From Zelopaecilomyces penicillatus (taxonomy: Eukaryota; Ascomycota; Sordariomycetes; Hypocreales; Pseudodiploosporaceae), in contig VCCP01000002.1 of assembly GCA_005765155.1 (NCBI GenBank), forward strand, positions 2,294,001 to 2,358,000: 64,000 bases of DNA. Reading direction: 5' to 3'. Positions 15,281-27,693 of this stretch are shown here, piece by piece; position 1 is the stretch's first letter, and each line of letters starts with the position of its first letter. The translations under genes and the position numbers were made by a program. The notes under the pieces were generated by a model. It was given only the letters and a program-made list of their open reading frames with translations, was not told where the DNA came from and did no database searches.

Positions 15281-16263
15281 TAATTTAATAATAATTATTA
15301 AAGCTAATACTTATAATAAGATTTAAAAGAAAAGTAAATAATTTAAATACTTATAATTAAATTAATAAGGCTTAAAGCTATTAATTATAATTTTTAAAGC
15401 CTTTTAATCTATAGATTTTTAAAAAGGCTTATATTTTCTTAGATAGCTTTTTTAAAGCTAAATCTTTTAGTATATTTATAAGCTATATTAATTATAATTA
15501 TAATTAAGATAGCTTAAATTAAGGTTATAATAGCTTTTTAATAATATTAATAATTATAATTATTATAAATTAAATCTATAGCTTTTATAATTATTATATA
15601 AGCTTTTATATTTAAGATTAAAGAGCTTATAATTTTAATAAATTCTTTTTATTAAAAGATTCTAATTTAATACTTTTAAGATTAAATTATTATAATTAAT
15701 AATTATAATAATATAAAACAAAATAAGTATTTAAAAATAAGTTTATAGCTATATAATAGTATTATAAATAATTAAAAGTATTAATTATAATAGTATTATA
15801 AGTAATTAGGTTTTAATAAAAGCCTTAAAAATAATTAATTAATTAAAAGAGGGTAATAGATATAAGAGTTATTTATTATATATTAATTATAATTAAATTA
15901 TAATATAGTTAATATAATACCTTTATTTAATTAATTAATTTCTATAATCTTATATAAGCCTATTTTAAAATTAACTAATAATTTAAATAATTAATTATAT
16001 TTAATATAATTAATAAAGCTATAATCTATAATTCTATAATTCTATATTAATAATCTATAAATCTAAAAATAAATTATATTATAATTTAAAAATCTATAGT
16101 TTGATTCTTATATATATAGTTTTTTTATAATGTTTAATCAATAGGAAATATAGATTTAATATAATTAAAAAAGATAGGAAAATCTAATAAATAATAAATT
16201 AAATATAAGAAAAAGAGTCTTTTTTTTATAATCTAAAATAATTATTCTTTTAGGCTTATAATC

Positions 16264-16637
16264 TATTATAATTTATAATATAAGATTATAATTAAAGCTA
16301 ATAATAATAATAATAGAAAAAAGATAATAAATAATTATTTAAAATAAATTATAAAAAAAAAAAAAAGAAATAATTATATTATTAATATAAAAAAGAAAGC
16401 AGAATTTAATCAAGAATTTAATTATCTTATACATTTAAATAATACTAGGATTATTTAAAATTTCTTTAAGATTTTAAATAATTCTTTATTTAGATTTCTA
16501 AGTATTCTAAATATAGGAAGAAAGAGGGTTTTAAAAGATAAGCCCTTAAGTAACTAATCTAGCTTTTAACAGGTTTAGCTGCTAGGCTATAATAGGTCAG
16601 GCTGTTATATATAAGAAAAAAACCCACTTATTTTAAT
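16264..16637. repeat. LTR, right copy (374 bases)
   Basis: Direct repeat of 10,628-11,107 lacking most of the 23-base tandem units. Shared landmarks include AATACTAGGATTATTTA and a GTTATATATAAG block near the 3' end. Confidence 0.7.
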
Positions 16638-17000
16638 AATTATTATTAAAGTATTTATAATATTTAATAATAATATTTTTATTAAATTTATAATTAAATT
16701 AAATAGCTTTTTAAATTAATATTAAATAATAATAAAAGGATTTTTAGATTAAATAATAAATAAATTATATATAGCCTTAATAGAATTATATTTTTTAAAA
16801 GAAATAATAAAGCTAAACTTATAATAATATTTTATCTTAATATTATTAAAAGCTAGATAAAAATCTAATAAAATATTAATTAAAATATATTATTTATTTT
16901 TAATAAATAATAGATTTTAAAAACCTAATTAACTCTTTTTAATTAAATTAATAAAAAATCTAAATAATTAATTAAATCTTAAGTATTATCTTATATAATA
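16638..17000. other. AT-rich spacer
   Basis: RIP-mutated sequence between two LTR elements. I see no gene or signal in it. Confidence 0.6.
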
Positions 17001-17216
17001 ATTATTAGGACCTTAAAGGGGCCTTATAGAGGACTTATATTATATAGGCTAGGAATATATATATCTATAGAGAGGGCCTTCTCCTTTAAGAAAAGGAAGA
17101 AGGCTAAAGATTAAGCTTCTAGTTATCTATTACCTATCTATTTATATATAGCAAAATTAATACTATTCCTAATCTTCTTTACTCTCTTTATAATCTCTTA
17201 ACCTTAATCCTTAATA
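17001..17216 (+). repeat. Chromovirus 5' LTR (216 bases)
   Basis: Aligns base for base with 32,166-32,381. Where the two differ, this copy mostly has T for C or A for G, so it is the more heavily mutated one. Confidence 0.85.
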
Positions 17217-19881
17217 GATTAATCTCTCTTATCCCTTCTTTAGGTAAAGAGACTATTAAAGTTAGGAATAATAGTAAAATAAATTATAATAGCTAGTTAC
17301 TAGCTTATAAGCTATAAGCCTGAATTAATCCTAGAAACCTAAGTAATAATTAATAATATTATAGCTTTATTAAAGATTATAGAATAATCTTTAAACCAAT
17401 AGAAATAGCCTTTAGCCTAGCTTCTTACTTAATATCAAGCTAGATTTAGGTATCCTATAATTACCCCTTTAGTTAATATACTATTAATAAATAGTAAAAC
17501 TCTTTTTAAAATAAAGCTAGATTAATTAATTTAGATAATTAAAAGATAATTAAAAGAAAAAAAAAAGATAGAATACTTATCCTTATTTTAAAAAGATAAT
17601 TTAAATATAATTTTAAATCTCTTAGGATTAGAAGATTTAATTATCTTAATTTAATTATCTAATATATTAAGCTATAAAGGAATAGAAGAGTTAAAATAAT
17701 ATTATAGAATTATTTAATTCTAAGCCCTTTTAATACTTAAGTATTAAGGGAAATCTTAGATTAAATTATAAATATTCCTAATCTAATTTAATATATAATT
17801 TATAGTAATCCTTATAGAATTTCTAAAGAATATATAAAAAATACTTTTTAATATTATCTATTTCTAAAGTAATATATTTAATTAATAGATTAGCTATCTT
17901 TATATTAATTACCTAAAAGGTATTAAAGATATTACTTAGGCTATATTAGTATATTAGCTATTAAATAATTAAGATAATAATCTAATATACTATTATAAAG
18001 CTATTAGAAAGCTAGACCAGCTTTAATAAACTATAAATCAGACCTTCTAATAGTTTATTTATATATATAAATACCTTATTAATAAGCTATTAAAGCTATT
18101 ACTTTTAAGCTATTATATAGCTTATATAATATAAAGACTATTAAAGTCTCTTTAAACTAAAGTTATAAATAATAGCTTATCTATTACTTAAAAGCAGCTA
18201 CTTTAAGTAGATATATAAGGAGAGTTTATATTAGCCTAATAAAGATAGAATAATTTAAATACTTATAAAGCCCTTTTATAATAGAAGGGTAATAACCAGA
18301 ATAATTTAATCTCTTCTTAAGATAAAGCTAATAATAATATAATCTCTTTATTAAATTAAAGAGATTACTTATTAAATAATAATTCTATCCCTTAATATAT
18401 AAAGTATTATAAATATAATAGTATATATTATAAGATAATATATTAAGCCCTTAATTATATAATATATAAAAGTATTTATTATATTATTAAAAATTATAAA
18501 GCAGTTTAATAATAGTAAGTAAATCTTAATACTTTAATTAATAGTTTTAATATTAATCTAGTTATTTATTATATCTAGGATAATATTAATTACTTTATAT
18601 TCTTAATAATAAGAAAAGTAAGGATATAAAGTAATTATAATTAAATAATAGCTATATTATTATTTAATTTAAGATTAGAAGTTTATCTTATTAATCTAAA
18701 GTTATTAATAGACTTTAATTATTTAAAAGAAGATTCTTTATTAAAGATAGTATATAAGGATATTAACTTTCCTATATATAAGAGAATTATAAAGTTAATA
18801 GAACTTTATAATAATTAAAGAATAATAAAGAGATATCTTATAGATTATATTATAATAGATATTAAAAAAGATTTTATCTTAGAATTATCTTTCTTTTATA
18901 TTATAGATCTAAGAATTATATAATTAAAGGATTATTAGAATTACCCTTTAATAAAATAAAGTATTAAATTTATTATTAGTATAAAATAAGCTTAATAGAT
19001 TATAAGGGTAATAAAAACTATATTAATTATCTTAGGTATAAGATCTATTAATAATAATAAGCTATAACTAGAAAAAGAAGAAGAATTTATAAAGACTCTA
19101 TTATTTAAATATATATAATTTATAAAGGTATTTAATAAGGAAGTAGTTATTAAGCTATTATTATTTAAAGGATAAACTTATTTAATAGAATTAATTGATA
19201 GGAAGGTATTATTATAAGGCCTTATTTACTCCTTAATAGAAAAAGAGCTAGAAATACTCTAGAAATACCTTTATATAGCTTTAAAATAAGATTAAATATA
19301 TTGATTAATAAGCCTATATAGAGTATCTATTCTATTTATTTTAAAGAAAGAAGGTAAATTATATCTTTATATTGATTATTATACTCTTAATTAAATAATA
19401 AAGAAAAATCAAGCTCTATTACTATTAATTTATAAGATTCTAAATTAATTTTAAAGAGTAAAGAAATTTATTAAGTTTAATCTTAAAGATATATATTATT
19501 GGATATATATTAAAGAAGGCAATAAATAAAAGATTACTTTCTAATACTATTATAGCTATTTTAAGTATTAAATAATACTCTTTAGATTTATAAATATCCT
19601 TATTATATTCTAGAAATATATTAATAATATATTATAAGGCTTTATAGATTATATCTATATTATATATCTAGATAATATCCTAATATATAATAATAATCTA
19701 GATACTTATATAGATAATATATATTAAATACTTTAAAGACTAGAATAAAGTAGTTTATATATAAACTTATAGAAATATAACTTTAGTATTAATATAATGG
19801 TATACCTAGGGTTTATTATCAGTCTTAAAGGAATATATATAAAGGAAGAACAAGTATAGATAATAGCTAGTTTAATAGCTG

Positions 19882-20272
19882 GATTAAATACACCCCCTTA
19901 TTAGTTAACTAAGCTATAGCTGTATAAGCTGCACTTAGGGGGATTAAACTATATAAGTAGATAGGCTATACCCAGGCCATTTGAATAGATAGATATTATT
20001 GAATTTAAGTTTTTTTCCCCCCTTCTACCTAAGAATTTTCTAATATATTTAAAAGACTAGCTATTAAAAAGCTATCTTCTTTATTTAATTAATTATAGGA
20101 TGATTAATTGATCCCTTAAGTTTAATTTATTATATCACTGCTTTATAGCTTTTCTTACCTATTTAATCCTTATAGATTATACTAGCTATATAACTACCCT
20201 AAAATCATCCTATAGTTCTATAGGTAGTATTGATATTATTATATATATTGTTTTCCTCTTATCAAAACTAGT
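19882..20272. mobile_element. 0.4 kb insertion inside the chromovirus RT
   Basis: The RT frame stops matching at about 19,875 and resumes at about 20,280. The segment between is bracketed by TAGCTG on both sides (19,876-19,881 and 20,273-20,278), which fits a 6-base target duplication. It keeps runs such as CACCCCC and CTTAGGGGG and is less A/T-rich than its host. It has no clear terminal inverted repeats, so it may be a solo LTR or a small non-autonomous element. Confidence 0.5.
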
Positions 20273-20581
20273 TAGCTGCTATTTATTAATATCAAAGATA
20301 TTTAATAGTTCCTTAGTTTTATAGGATTTTATTAATAGTTTATTAAGAACTATAATAAGATTATTATATCCTTTATAGACTTAATAAAGGGTAAGAAGAA
20401 AGGCCTTATATATATAGGAAGCTATAAGTAAGCTGCTTTTAAGGAATTAAAACAAAAATTCTTAGAGTAGCTAATACTAGCTTACTTTAATCTAGTTATT
20501 TCTATTTATATTAAAATAGATATATTAGATTTTATTATAAATACTATATTAGTATAATATATTAATAGGAAATAATACTTA

Positions 20582-20586
20582 ATAGC
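20582..20586 (+). repeat. Target site duplication ATAGC, left
   Basis: ATAGC directly precedes the left LTR of the nested element. The same five bases follow the right LTR at 27,689-27,693. They lie between the two halves of the chromovirus RT/RNase H frame, so the insertion point is exact. Confidence 0.9.
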
Positions 20587-20773
20587 TGTAATGAGCTGGC
20601 TTTATGGCTGCTGTAAGTAGGTATTAAGAGTGATATTAATAAACTTGAAGAAGAAGAAGAAGAGATCTCTATATTATCCCTATCTAATCCCTTTTCTTAT
20701 ATGAGTCAGGTTCAGGTTGGGCCTATCTTATATTTATGACTAAGGCTTAGGCTAAAAGCCTAAGCCTATAATA
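20587..20773 (-). repeat. Nested element 3' LTR (187 bases)
   Basis: Begins TGTAATGAGCTGG and ends CCTATAATA on the plus strand. It has the same length as 27,502-27,688. It contains a (GAA)n-like run and, near its end, an inverted repeat GGCTTAGGCT-AAA-AGCCTAAGCC. Confidence 0.92.
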
Positions 20774-21302
20774 TATTATCCTGCTCCTGGTATTATATTA
20801 TCCTCTAAGTTAGTAAAGGTAATAAGGGTTCACTATAGGGTGAAAACTTTTCGATATGGGTCTACCTATCGATTATCCTGATAATAATATGGTAGAAAAA
20901 TAACCCTGCCTATACCCTGTTAAGTTCTATTCTAGGTTTGTATTATATCTTTATTCTTTCCTTATTGAATATTACCTTAGTCCTTCCTAAATATTGATTA
21001 TAATTAGTAAGTAGTTCTGCTTATGCTTTCCTCTATTCTTATCTTTAATAAATAGGAAAGTAAGTGATATATTAAATATTCAATCTAATGGTGAGCTGCT
21101 AGATTATTAGAGGCCTTATGCCCCTTGAGATAGTACTAAGCTGGGCCCTGAGCTTATTATCCTTCTAAAGATATATATTATACTTGTTGATTGTTTAATA
21201 TTGGTATTGATTTATTCTTCCTTTAGATAGTATTATAAGAAATGTACTATCGGTGCTCTGATTATATAAGGTAACTCTGATAATGAGTTAGCTGCCCTCT
21301 CT

Positions 21303-22592
21303 GAGCAAATATATCTGCTATGTTTGCCTTGTGTTAAGAGTATAATATATATTAAAAAGGATAAATATAATCACCCCCCCTGCTATGCCTATACTCTATA
21401 TTATAAGTCTTATACTCTATGCTATTATAGGGAGCTTCTACTTTTAAATAATCTAATCCTTTATATAGCTATAGAAGTATTATATACTCTTGTTTATTAG
21501 GGTGGGTATATTATATCTTTGATCTAGGTTAAATCTGATGATATATCTGATTGGTTTGCTTGCTTTTTGTTTATATAGGAGTAGGCGATTATAAGCTAGA
21601 AGGCTATTCTTATAGAAGCTGAATAAAATCCTTTTATCCTTATTAATATCTATATAGCCCTTTGGGCTGCCTAGCCTATTATCCCTTTAGGGAATGCCTT
21701 GATATATTATCTATTATCTTAGGCCCTTATATCTACTATATCTATTTATAGCAGCTCCTCTATATTCTTTAGTAGCCCTCTATTAACTTTGGTTGTCTAT
21801 TATAATAGGCAATATTATGCCTAGTCTATCCTTAATACTTAATATATCCTATAATAGTAGGAAGAGATATACTATATGATTGGAGATATATAGATAAGTC
21901 TATATTCTTTTATCTAATCCTATTTGATTCTATTCTAATTCTATATAGGAATAATAAATTATCTTAGTAAAGGAGTAATAGGCTTGGATTGCTTATAAGG
22001 AAGAGGAGAGGAAAGCTAATCAAGTATACTAAGAGGTACTTCTCTCTAGTATTAATACCTTCTAAACTATATTTATTTAATATATAATAGTATAGATAGT
22101 ATAGATATAGTCTTTGATTAATGCTATTAGTCTATTGTTATTCTTTATTATGGTGGGCCTATCTGGGTCTCTAGCTGCCCCTTCCTAGGGGCAGTTGACC
22201 AATATATCTCTGCCTTCTGATCTCTAATATATATTCTAACTGAATATAATAGTGATCCTGTTTAGAGGCGGTGCTTTCCCTTAGAGAGATTATTCTATTT
22301 ATATTATAAGTTTTACCCCCTATAGTGCCTATTTAAGTGTATTCTTATTAGATCTGGCTTATTAATATGCTCTCTATAATATTAATATCTAATAATCTTG
22401 CTTTTATTATGATCTGGTCCTTTATAGGGATGGTTTGAGCTTTAATGCTAATAAAATTATAGTATAACTTGCTGGTGATATTAAGCAGGCTAAGGCCTTA
22501 GGGGGAGGAGGTATAGGGAAGGGATAGGAGTAAGGCTCTATTGCTAAGAGGGTGAGATTTGGTTGAATTTATTGCTTAATTTTACTCTAAGG
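21303..22592 (+). pseudogene. Possible extra ORF, antisense to pol (two frames)
   Basis: After pol the nested element has about 1.9 kb that I cannot match to gag or pol. On the plus strand, 21,303 to about 21,840 and about 21,991 to 22,592 (a different frame) are open apart from TAA/TAG codons explainable as RIP of Gln or Trp. The first part is Cys-rich with a C-x-x-C pair near 21,320 and further Cys or Cys-derived Tyr codons to about 21,425. The second ends in a Gly-rich, basic stretch. The minus-strand reading is also fairly open, so the coding strand is not settled. The function is unknown. Confidence 0.3.
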
Positions 22593-22630
22593 GGGGGATT
22601 AGTGTTTTATACTTAGTACTAGTATATTAT

Positions 22631-22716
22631 AGGACTATTAAAATAATAGGTATTACCCTATTTCGCTTTGAAATCATTTAATACCTATAATTATTTTATA
22701 TTTTTTAATAGTTCCT
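22631..22716. repeat. Imperfect inverted repeat after pol
   Basis: The left arm AGGACTATTAAAATAATAGG pairs with a right arm that reads AGGAACTATTAAAA... on the other strand, around a short GC-containing loop. It lies just past the end of the minus-strand pol and before the extra 1.9 kb region, so it could mark a transcript end or be a small foldback insertion. Confidence 0.5.
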
Positions 22717-22749
22717 ATATAGGGTTATCCTATCCTTTTTATTTTATAA

Positions 22750-25700
22750 GTACTTATTGCTTTTAGTCTTTGCTTTATCTATTCTTTATTATAAGGATAT
22801 TTTCTATTTCCTATTCTTATATTATATCCTTATTGTTATTGTTTGGTATCTAAAGGGGGCCTGGTCTACTATCTATTATTTACTAAGATAGGAGTAGATT
22901 GTTTAATACTTACTTTATTAGATTAATATAGAATATAAGATAAATTCCTTTAGATATATTAAGTATGATTATTAAGGGTATAGGGATATTAATGATTTTA
23001 TATTTAATATATAATTAGTCTAGTTTCTGGCTTAAATGGTTTATCTTAATATTATATAAGGAAAGCTATATATTATCTCTAGGAAGGAAGTATTCTATTA
23101 GATAGTGGGAGTTATTTATAGCCTTCTAGGCCTATTGTTGTGAGTAGGCGATTGTGGCTTATATAAGATCGGCCCTAGATTGGAGGTGATTGAGAAATGC
23201 TATTGCTTATCCTTTCAGTAATATCTTGCCCCTATCTGGGTATGGTTTCTATTGTATTAAGTTAATCTTAAAGCTATTTAGTAGTCTATTCAGGCTTATA
23301 CTAGTAATCGATGACTCTCTATTATTGAATACTAGTTAATAAGCTAGGAGGTGATTAATCTAGTTAAACTATGAGAAGTATATAATTATTTAGAGGATAG
23401 CTTGAACCTTCTGGTTTATATATTCTATACTATTATCTATTTATAGGTGATATATTATGGATAGGAGTTATTTAATATTTATTAGTTTATAAAGTATAGT
23501 CTAAAAATGATTTAGTTAATTTAAATCTTAATTTATAATAATCTCTCTTAGGAATCTATAGAAGTGTTATTAGATATCCTAGAATCATTCTATATATACC
23601 TTAATGATTATAGATATTATTATCTTTAATTGGATATATTTTAATAGGTGATTAATAATAACTATTAAGAATTTAGGTATATTACCTTATCCTAGGAGCT
23701 TTATTATAAAGTTAATAGATATTTGTATTTAATATCTATCTATAATAAGGAGTGGTTAAAGTAATCCCTGGTATTATTATTATAAGATATAGCTGCCCTG
23801 ATATATTAAGTAGTTATATATAAATCGTTGAACTGATTATGATATACTATCCTAATGGTAGTTATGATAGAGGAGTTTAAATATTTATCCTTGTCCTAAG
23901 TGCTCTGCTAAGGGGGAGTTATATATCCTTTGGATAATTATAATAGTGAGAGGCTTCTAGTTTAGGAGCCAGAATCAATCTCTATAAATTAATATCTTAT
24001 ATATATTTATTATATAGTCTGCTATTTATTCTTTTATCTTAGCTTTGATAGGGAATTATTATATACCCTTTATAATTATATATAGATAATGATTATAGGT
24101 AGGGTCCTTTTAGAGGGCCTGGTTCTAGAGGCTGGATAAGTGGGTATCTTTGAATAGTATTGTCCTGTTTAGGAGGTTGTCTGTTTTCCCTTTAGGAGAT
24201 ATATATATATATACTAGGGCTATTCTAACTGGGTATATAATTTATGCTAGGATCATTTCTTTATCTTTTATATCTTATTCTTTTCTTAATAGGGTATTAG
24301 ATCGAGCTGCTTGGGAGCTGGGTTGATAGTGGAGGTGATATTAGAAGGGTAAAAGTATTTCTGCCTATCTAGCTTATTATTTAGAGAGCTCTTTAGGGCC
24401 TATAAAATATTCTAGGTTTTTATAATCAGTTAGAATAGTAAATAGCTTTGCTATTCCTTTAAGTTCAGCTGATTATGCTTTTAGATATAATATAATTACT
24501 AGAAGTTCTTTATTATAGATTATATAGTTCCTTTTAGCTATAATGAGTTTAGTTGAGTGATATATGACTAGTAGTAGGATATTGTTATATATTTGTAATA
24601 GGTATCTCTTAAATGCTTTCTCTAAGTAATTGGCTTTGATGATTATATCCTTCTTAGGATCTTATTGGGCTAGGATTGGTTCTATGATAAATGCTTGCTT
24701 TAGTACTTTAAAAATTAAATCCTTTATATTGCCTTATTTAAAGGGGGTTTCTCTATCTATTAAATGGGTAAGTGGCTTGGCTAAAATAGAGAAGGATAGA
24801 ATAAATTCTTAATAAAAGTTAGTAAAGCTTAGGAAGCTCTTGATTTCTTATATCTATATAGGTGCTTCCTACTCTCTTATAGCTATAATCTTTTTAGGTA
24901 TTAGGTATATAGCTTTTCCTGCCTTAATAATAAACCCTAAATACTAGATAGTGGTTATAGTAAATATATATTTATTAATATTGATAAATAGGCCAGCCTT
25001 TTATAGATATATAAGAATATCCTGAATCTTTTGTAAATGGTCTTTCTTAGAGCCTCTTGAATATATAAGGATATTATCTAGGTATGCTATAATGAAATCG
25101 CTTAGGGTATGTTTTAAGGTTGAATTGATCTATCTTTGGAAGGTTATAGGGGTATCTGATAGATTGAATGATATAACTAGCTATTTAAATAGGCTGAACT
25201 AGGTTTGGAATACTATAAGATATTCATCTCTCTCTATAACTTGGATTCTATAGAAGGTAGAATGGATATCTAGTTTTATAAACCAATGGGTATTAGATAG
25301 TGATCTTAATATCTCTTTGATTAGAGATAGTAGATATTGATCTTTTATTATGATTTTATTTAAAGCCTAATAGTCTATATAAAATCTCTATCCCTTTATA
25401 GCTTTTTTAATAAGGAGAATGAATATAATAGCTAAGGAGGAGCTAGCTCTAATCTATCCCTTATCTATTAATTCTATGATTTGTTTTTATATCTTTAGTA
25501 GGTAGTCCTAAGGTATATTATATAAGGGTCCCTAGGGTAGGTTTATTTATTATCTATTTAATCCAGTTTGGATTTGAATATGATGGTCTATTATTCCTTG
25601 ATATAGGGGTAAGCTATTAGCTTTCTTCTTATTGAATAATATTATAAAGTTATATAGTTCTTTAAGGAGCTATAATAGGATTATTACTTATCCTATATCT

Positions 25701-26600
25701 ACTTTAGATAGACTATTTAGGGTGTTGCATCTTTTAGTAATATCTATTAGGATGGTGTTTATTTTATGGATACTAGTAATAAGAAGTTTACTTATACTGG
25801 ATGCCCTTTATCTCTGTCTTTTTATTAATATAATGAATATGGATCCTATGATTATAGTGATATCTATATACTTTGATTAGGTAGAGTTTTCCTTTATAAT
25901 TATTCTATCTGCTTGATTAATCTAAAGTTCTTCCTTCTTAGTAATAAGGTGAATCTATCTATATTATATCTAGGGTAATCCTAGGATTAAGTCTTTTGAT
26001 AATCCTAGGATTATATATATAACCAAGGCAGAGTCCTAGCTATTAATATCTATTTATATCTTGGCTATAAAGTATATCCTATAGTCTTTAATTAATTCTA
26101 TAATAGTATTAAATATATATGATCTTGGGAGGTATATTAAATCCAATCCTAATTATTGAGCTGTTTACTTATTGATTGTATTATAGTATTTATATCCTGA
26201 GTTGATCTATGTATCTATAAATATAGTGGAGTTTAAGAGAGTAGGAATTAAGAATGGATATTTATTTAATCTAGCTTTAATATTCTGCTCCTTCTCTATT
26301 ATAATCTGGTATTGATCTTCCCTTAGAGCTGCTATATGATTAGTCTGCCCTTAGGTAAGATTTAGTTTAGGGATGAATTATTTTCCTTATCTTCTAAGTT
26401 AGAGTCAGGTATTATACTAGAGTTGATAGTATTAATACTGATAGGGTGTTATGGCTATATAAGGTAATATTAGTTTTGCAAATATCCTTGGTTTCTATAA
26501 TGGATATAAATATCTTCCTCTCTTCTCTTATATAGTATCTTAATTAAAACCTATTTTATAGCTAGCTGGTTATCCTTAGTAAGTATGGCTAGATCCTTTT
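22750..26600 (-). pseudogene. Nested Ty3/gypsy pol polyprotein, RIP-degraded
   Basis: Minus-strand frames give, in order, an RT entry motif I-x-x-S-S-S and a K-K...D-Y-x-A-L-N-K-I block near 25,370-25,450, the Y-L-D-N-I-L active site at 25,069-25,084, and a connection/RNase H segment ending in F-T-I-L-T-D at about 24,415. The integrase zinc-binding domain follows at 23,780-23,960 (N-S-P-L-A-E-H-L-G then Y-N-Y-H-W). The integrase core at about 23,400-23,760 has I-S-I-N-F-I for I-S-I-D-F-I. Frames shift between segments and stops are frequent, so no active protein is made. Confidence 0.8.
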
Positions 26601-27501
26601 TCTAATCCTTTCTAGGTCCTATATAGTATTTAGTTATGGTTATTGTATTAATATCGGTTATTAATATATCTTTATTAGCTTAGGCAGGGGGGGCTATATA
26701 TAGGGTAGGGTATTATTTTTATTTTTACTTTGCTTTTTCTTCTAGATTAAATGCTTTAAGTTTTATAATAATCTAATAGTAGTGGAGTATAGCCTTAGTA
26801 TAGTTAATATAGAAGATACTCTAGTCTAAATAGATATCTTATATCCGATAGCTGAGTGTATAGTAGAGCTTGGCTAGTTTTATTAAGTCAGGCTATATTA
26901 AGCTATTTATTATTATAAGTTTCTATTTGAAATATATATAGAAGGAGGAAAAGAGCTTATTAAGGTACTATTTAATATATTTTAGCTTGATCTAGGCTAT
27001 ATCCTTATAATAGGGATTATAGAATACTAATATTATATATTCTAGAAGCTTATTTAGGTTATATACTTAGTCTGGTCTATCTATTAAATAAAACTCCTAG
27101 ATATATCCCTAAAGGGATATTAGTATATTGCTTTAAATAACTTTCTATTAATTCCTATATCCCCTAATAAAGTCCTTATTAATAATAACTTTATAATAGA
27201 TAGCTGCCAGCTAGGCTAAGAAGGTATCCTTATTATTATTGAATGGCTAAGGTAGGGGAAGGGATATATATTTTAAGTGGATAAGTTTCTTTGCCTTCTT
27301 CTTTAGATTATTGATCTTATGGTCTTGATGGATGATTTATGCCTCTATATAGAGGATGGCCTGCCTGTTCTCTTATAATTGATTGTATAGGTCCTCAAAG
27401 ATAGGTGGGATAGGTTATTGGTGTTCTAGTATGGGTGATTATTCTATTTTTAAAGAATATATCCCTTCTCCTGATAGGGTATAAAGGGGAAGTTTATTGA
27501 A

Positions 27502-27688
27502 TATAATAAGCTAGCTTTATAGCTACTATAAGTAGGTATTAAGAGTGATATCAATAAACTTAAAGAAGAAGAAGAAGAGATCCCTATATTATCCCTATCT
27601 AGTCCCTCTTCTTATATAAGTCAGGTTCAGGTTGGGCCTGCCTTATATTCATAACTAAGGCTCGGGCTAAAAGCCCGAGCCTATAATA
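27502..27688 (-). repeat. Nested element 5' LTR (187 bases)
   Basis: Direct repeat of 20,587-20,773. It carries a perfect 10-base-arm hairpin GGCTCGGGCT-AAA-AGCCCGAGCC at 27,658-27,680. Each copy carries some RIP-type changes that the other lacks. Confidence 0.92.
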
Positions 27689-27693
27689 ATAGC
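27689..27693 (+). repeat. Target site duplication ATAGC, right
   Basis: Matches 20,582-20,586 exactly. The chromovirus RNase H frame resumes immediately after it. Confidence 0.9.

Larger units (their letters stand above)
10628..16637. mobile_element. RIP-mutated LTR retrotransposon, family unassigned
   Basis: Two direct repeats (10,628-11,107 and 16,264-16,637) frame about 5.2 kb of internal sequence, giving a 6.0 kb element. Between the repeats I found no recognisable reverse transcriptase or integrase motif, so superfamily and coding strand stay open. A target duplication cannot be resolved in this A/T background. The element may also contain nested insertions. Confidence 0.65.
19190..20586 (+). 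pseudogene. Chromovirus reverse transcriptase, interrupted relic
   Basis: Plus-strand frame with a K-K-E-G-K-L-x-L-x-x-D-Y-x-x-L-N block near 19,360, the classic Ty3/gypsy RT motif with Arg and Cys codons turned to Tyr. The Y-L-D-N-I-L motif at 19,665-19,682 is Y-L-D-D-I-L with one Asp codon mutated. The connection-domain motif F-L-x-F-x-x-F-Y-x-x-F-I follows at about 20,310. The frame is broken by a 0.4 kb insertion at 19,882-20,272 and ends at 20,586, where the younger element has inserted. The frame resumes at 27,694. Confidence 0.8.
20587..27688 (-). mobile_element. Younger Ty3/gypsy retrotransposon nested in the chromovirus
   Basis: 7,102 bases with two 187-base LTRs and a perfect 5-base target duplication. 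Coding is on the minus strand: gag should lie at about 26,600-27,500, then protease, RT (Y-L-D-N-I-L at 25,069-25,084), RNase H (about 24,410-24,540) and integrase (about 23,200-23,960). It is clearly less RIP-mutated than its host, keeping many TG/CA and GC-rich runs, so it arrived later or met fewer RIP cycles. A further 1.9 kb (20,774-22,630) lies between the end of pol and the 3' LTR and is not explained by standard Ty3 proteins. Confidence 0.92.

Noticed and set aside
23200..23840. Long, nearly open plus-strand frame in the nested element
   Set aside because: The minus strand here encodes the Ty3 integrase (zinc-binding domain and core recognisable), so the plus frame is its antisense shadow. 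This also lowers my trust in other antisense frames.
24630..25880. Short plus-strand open frames at 24,630-24,812 and 25,632-25,880
   Set aside because: They lie over the minus-strand RT/RNase H and protease relics and resemble no protein.
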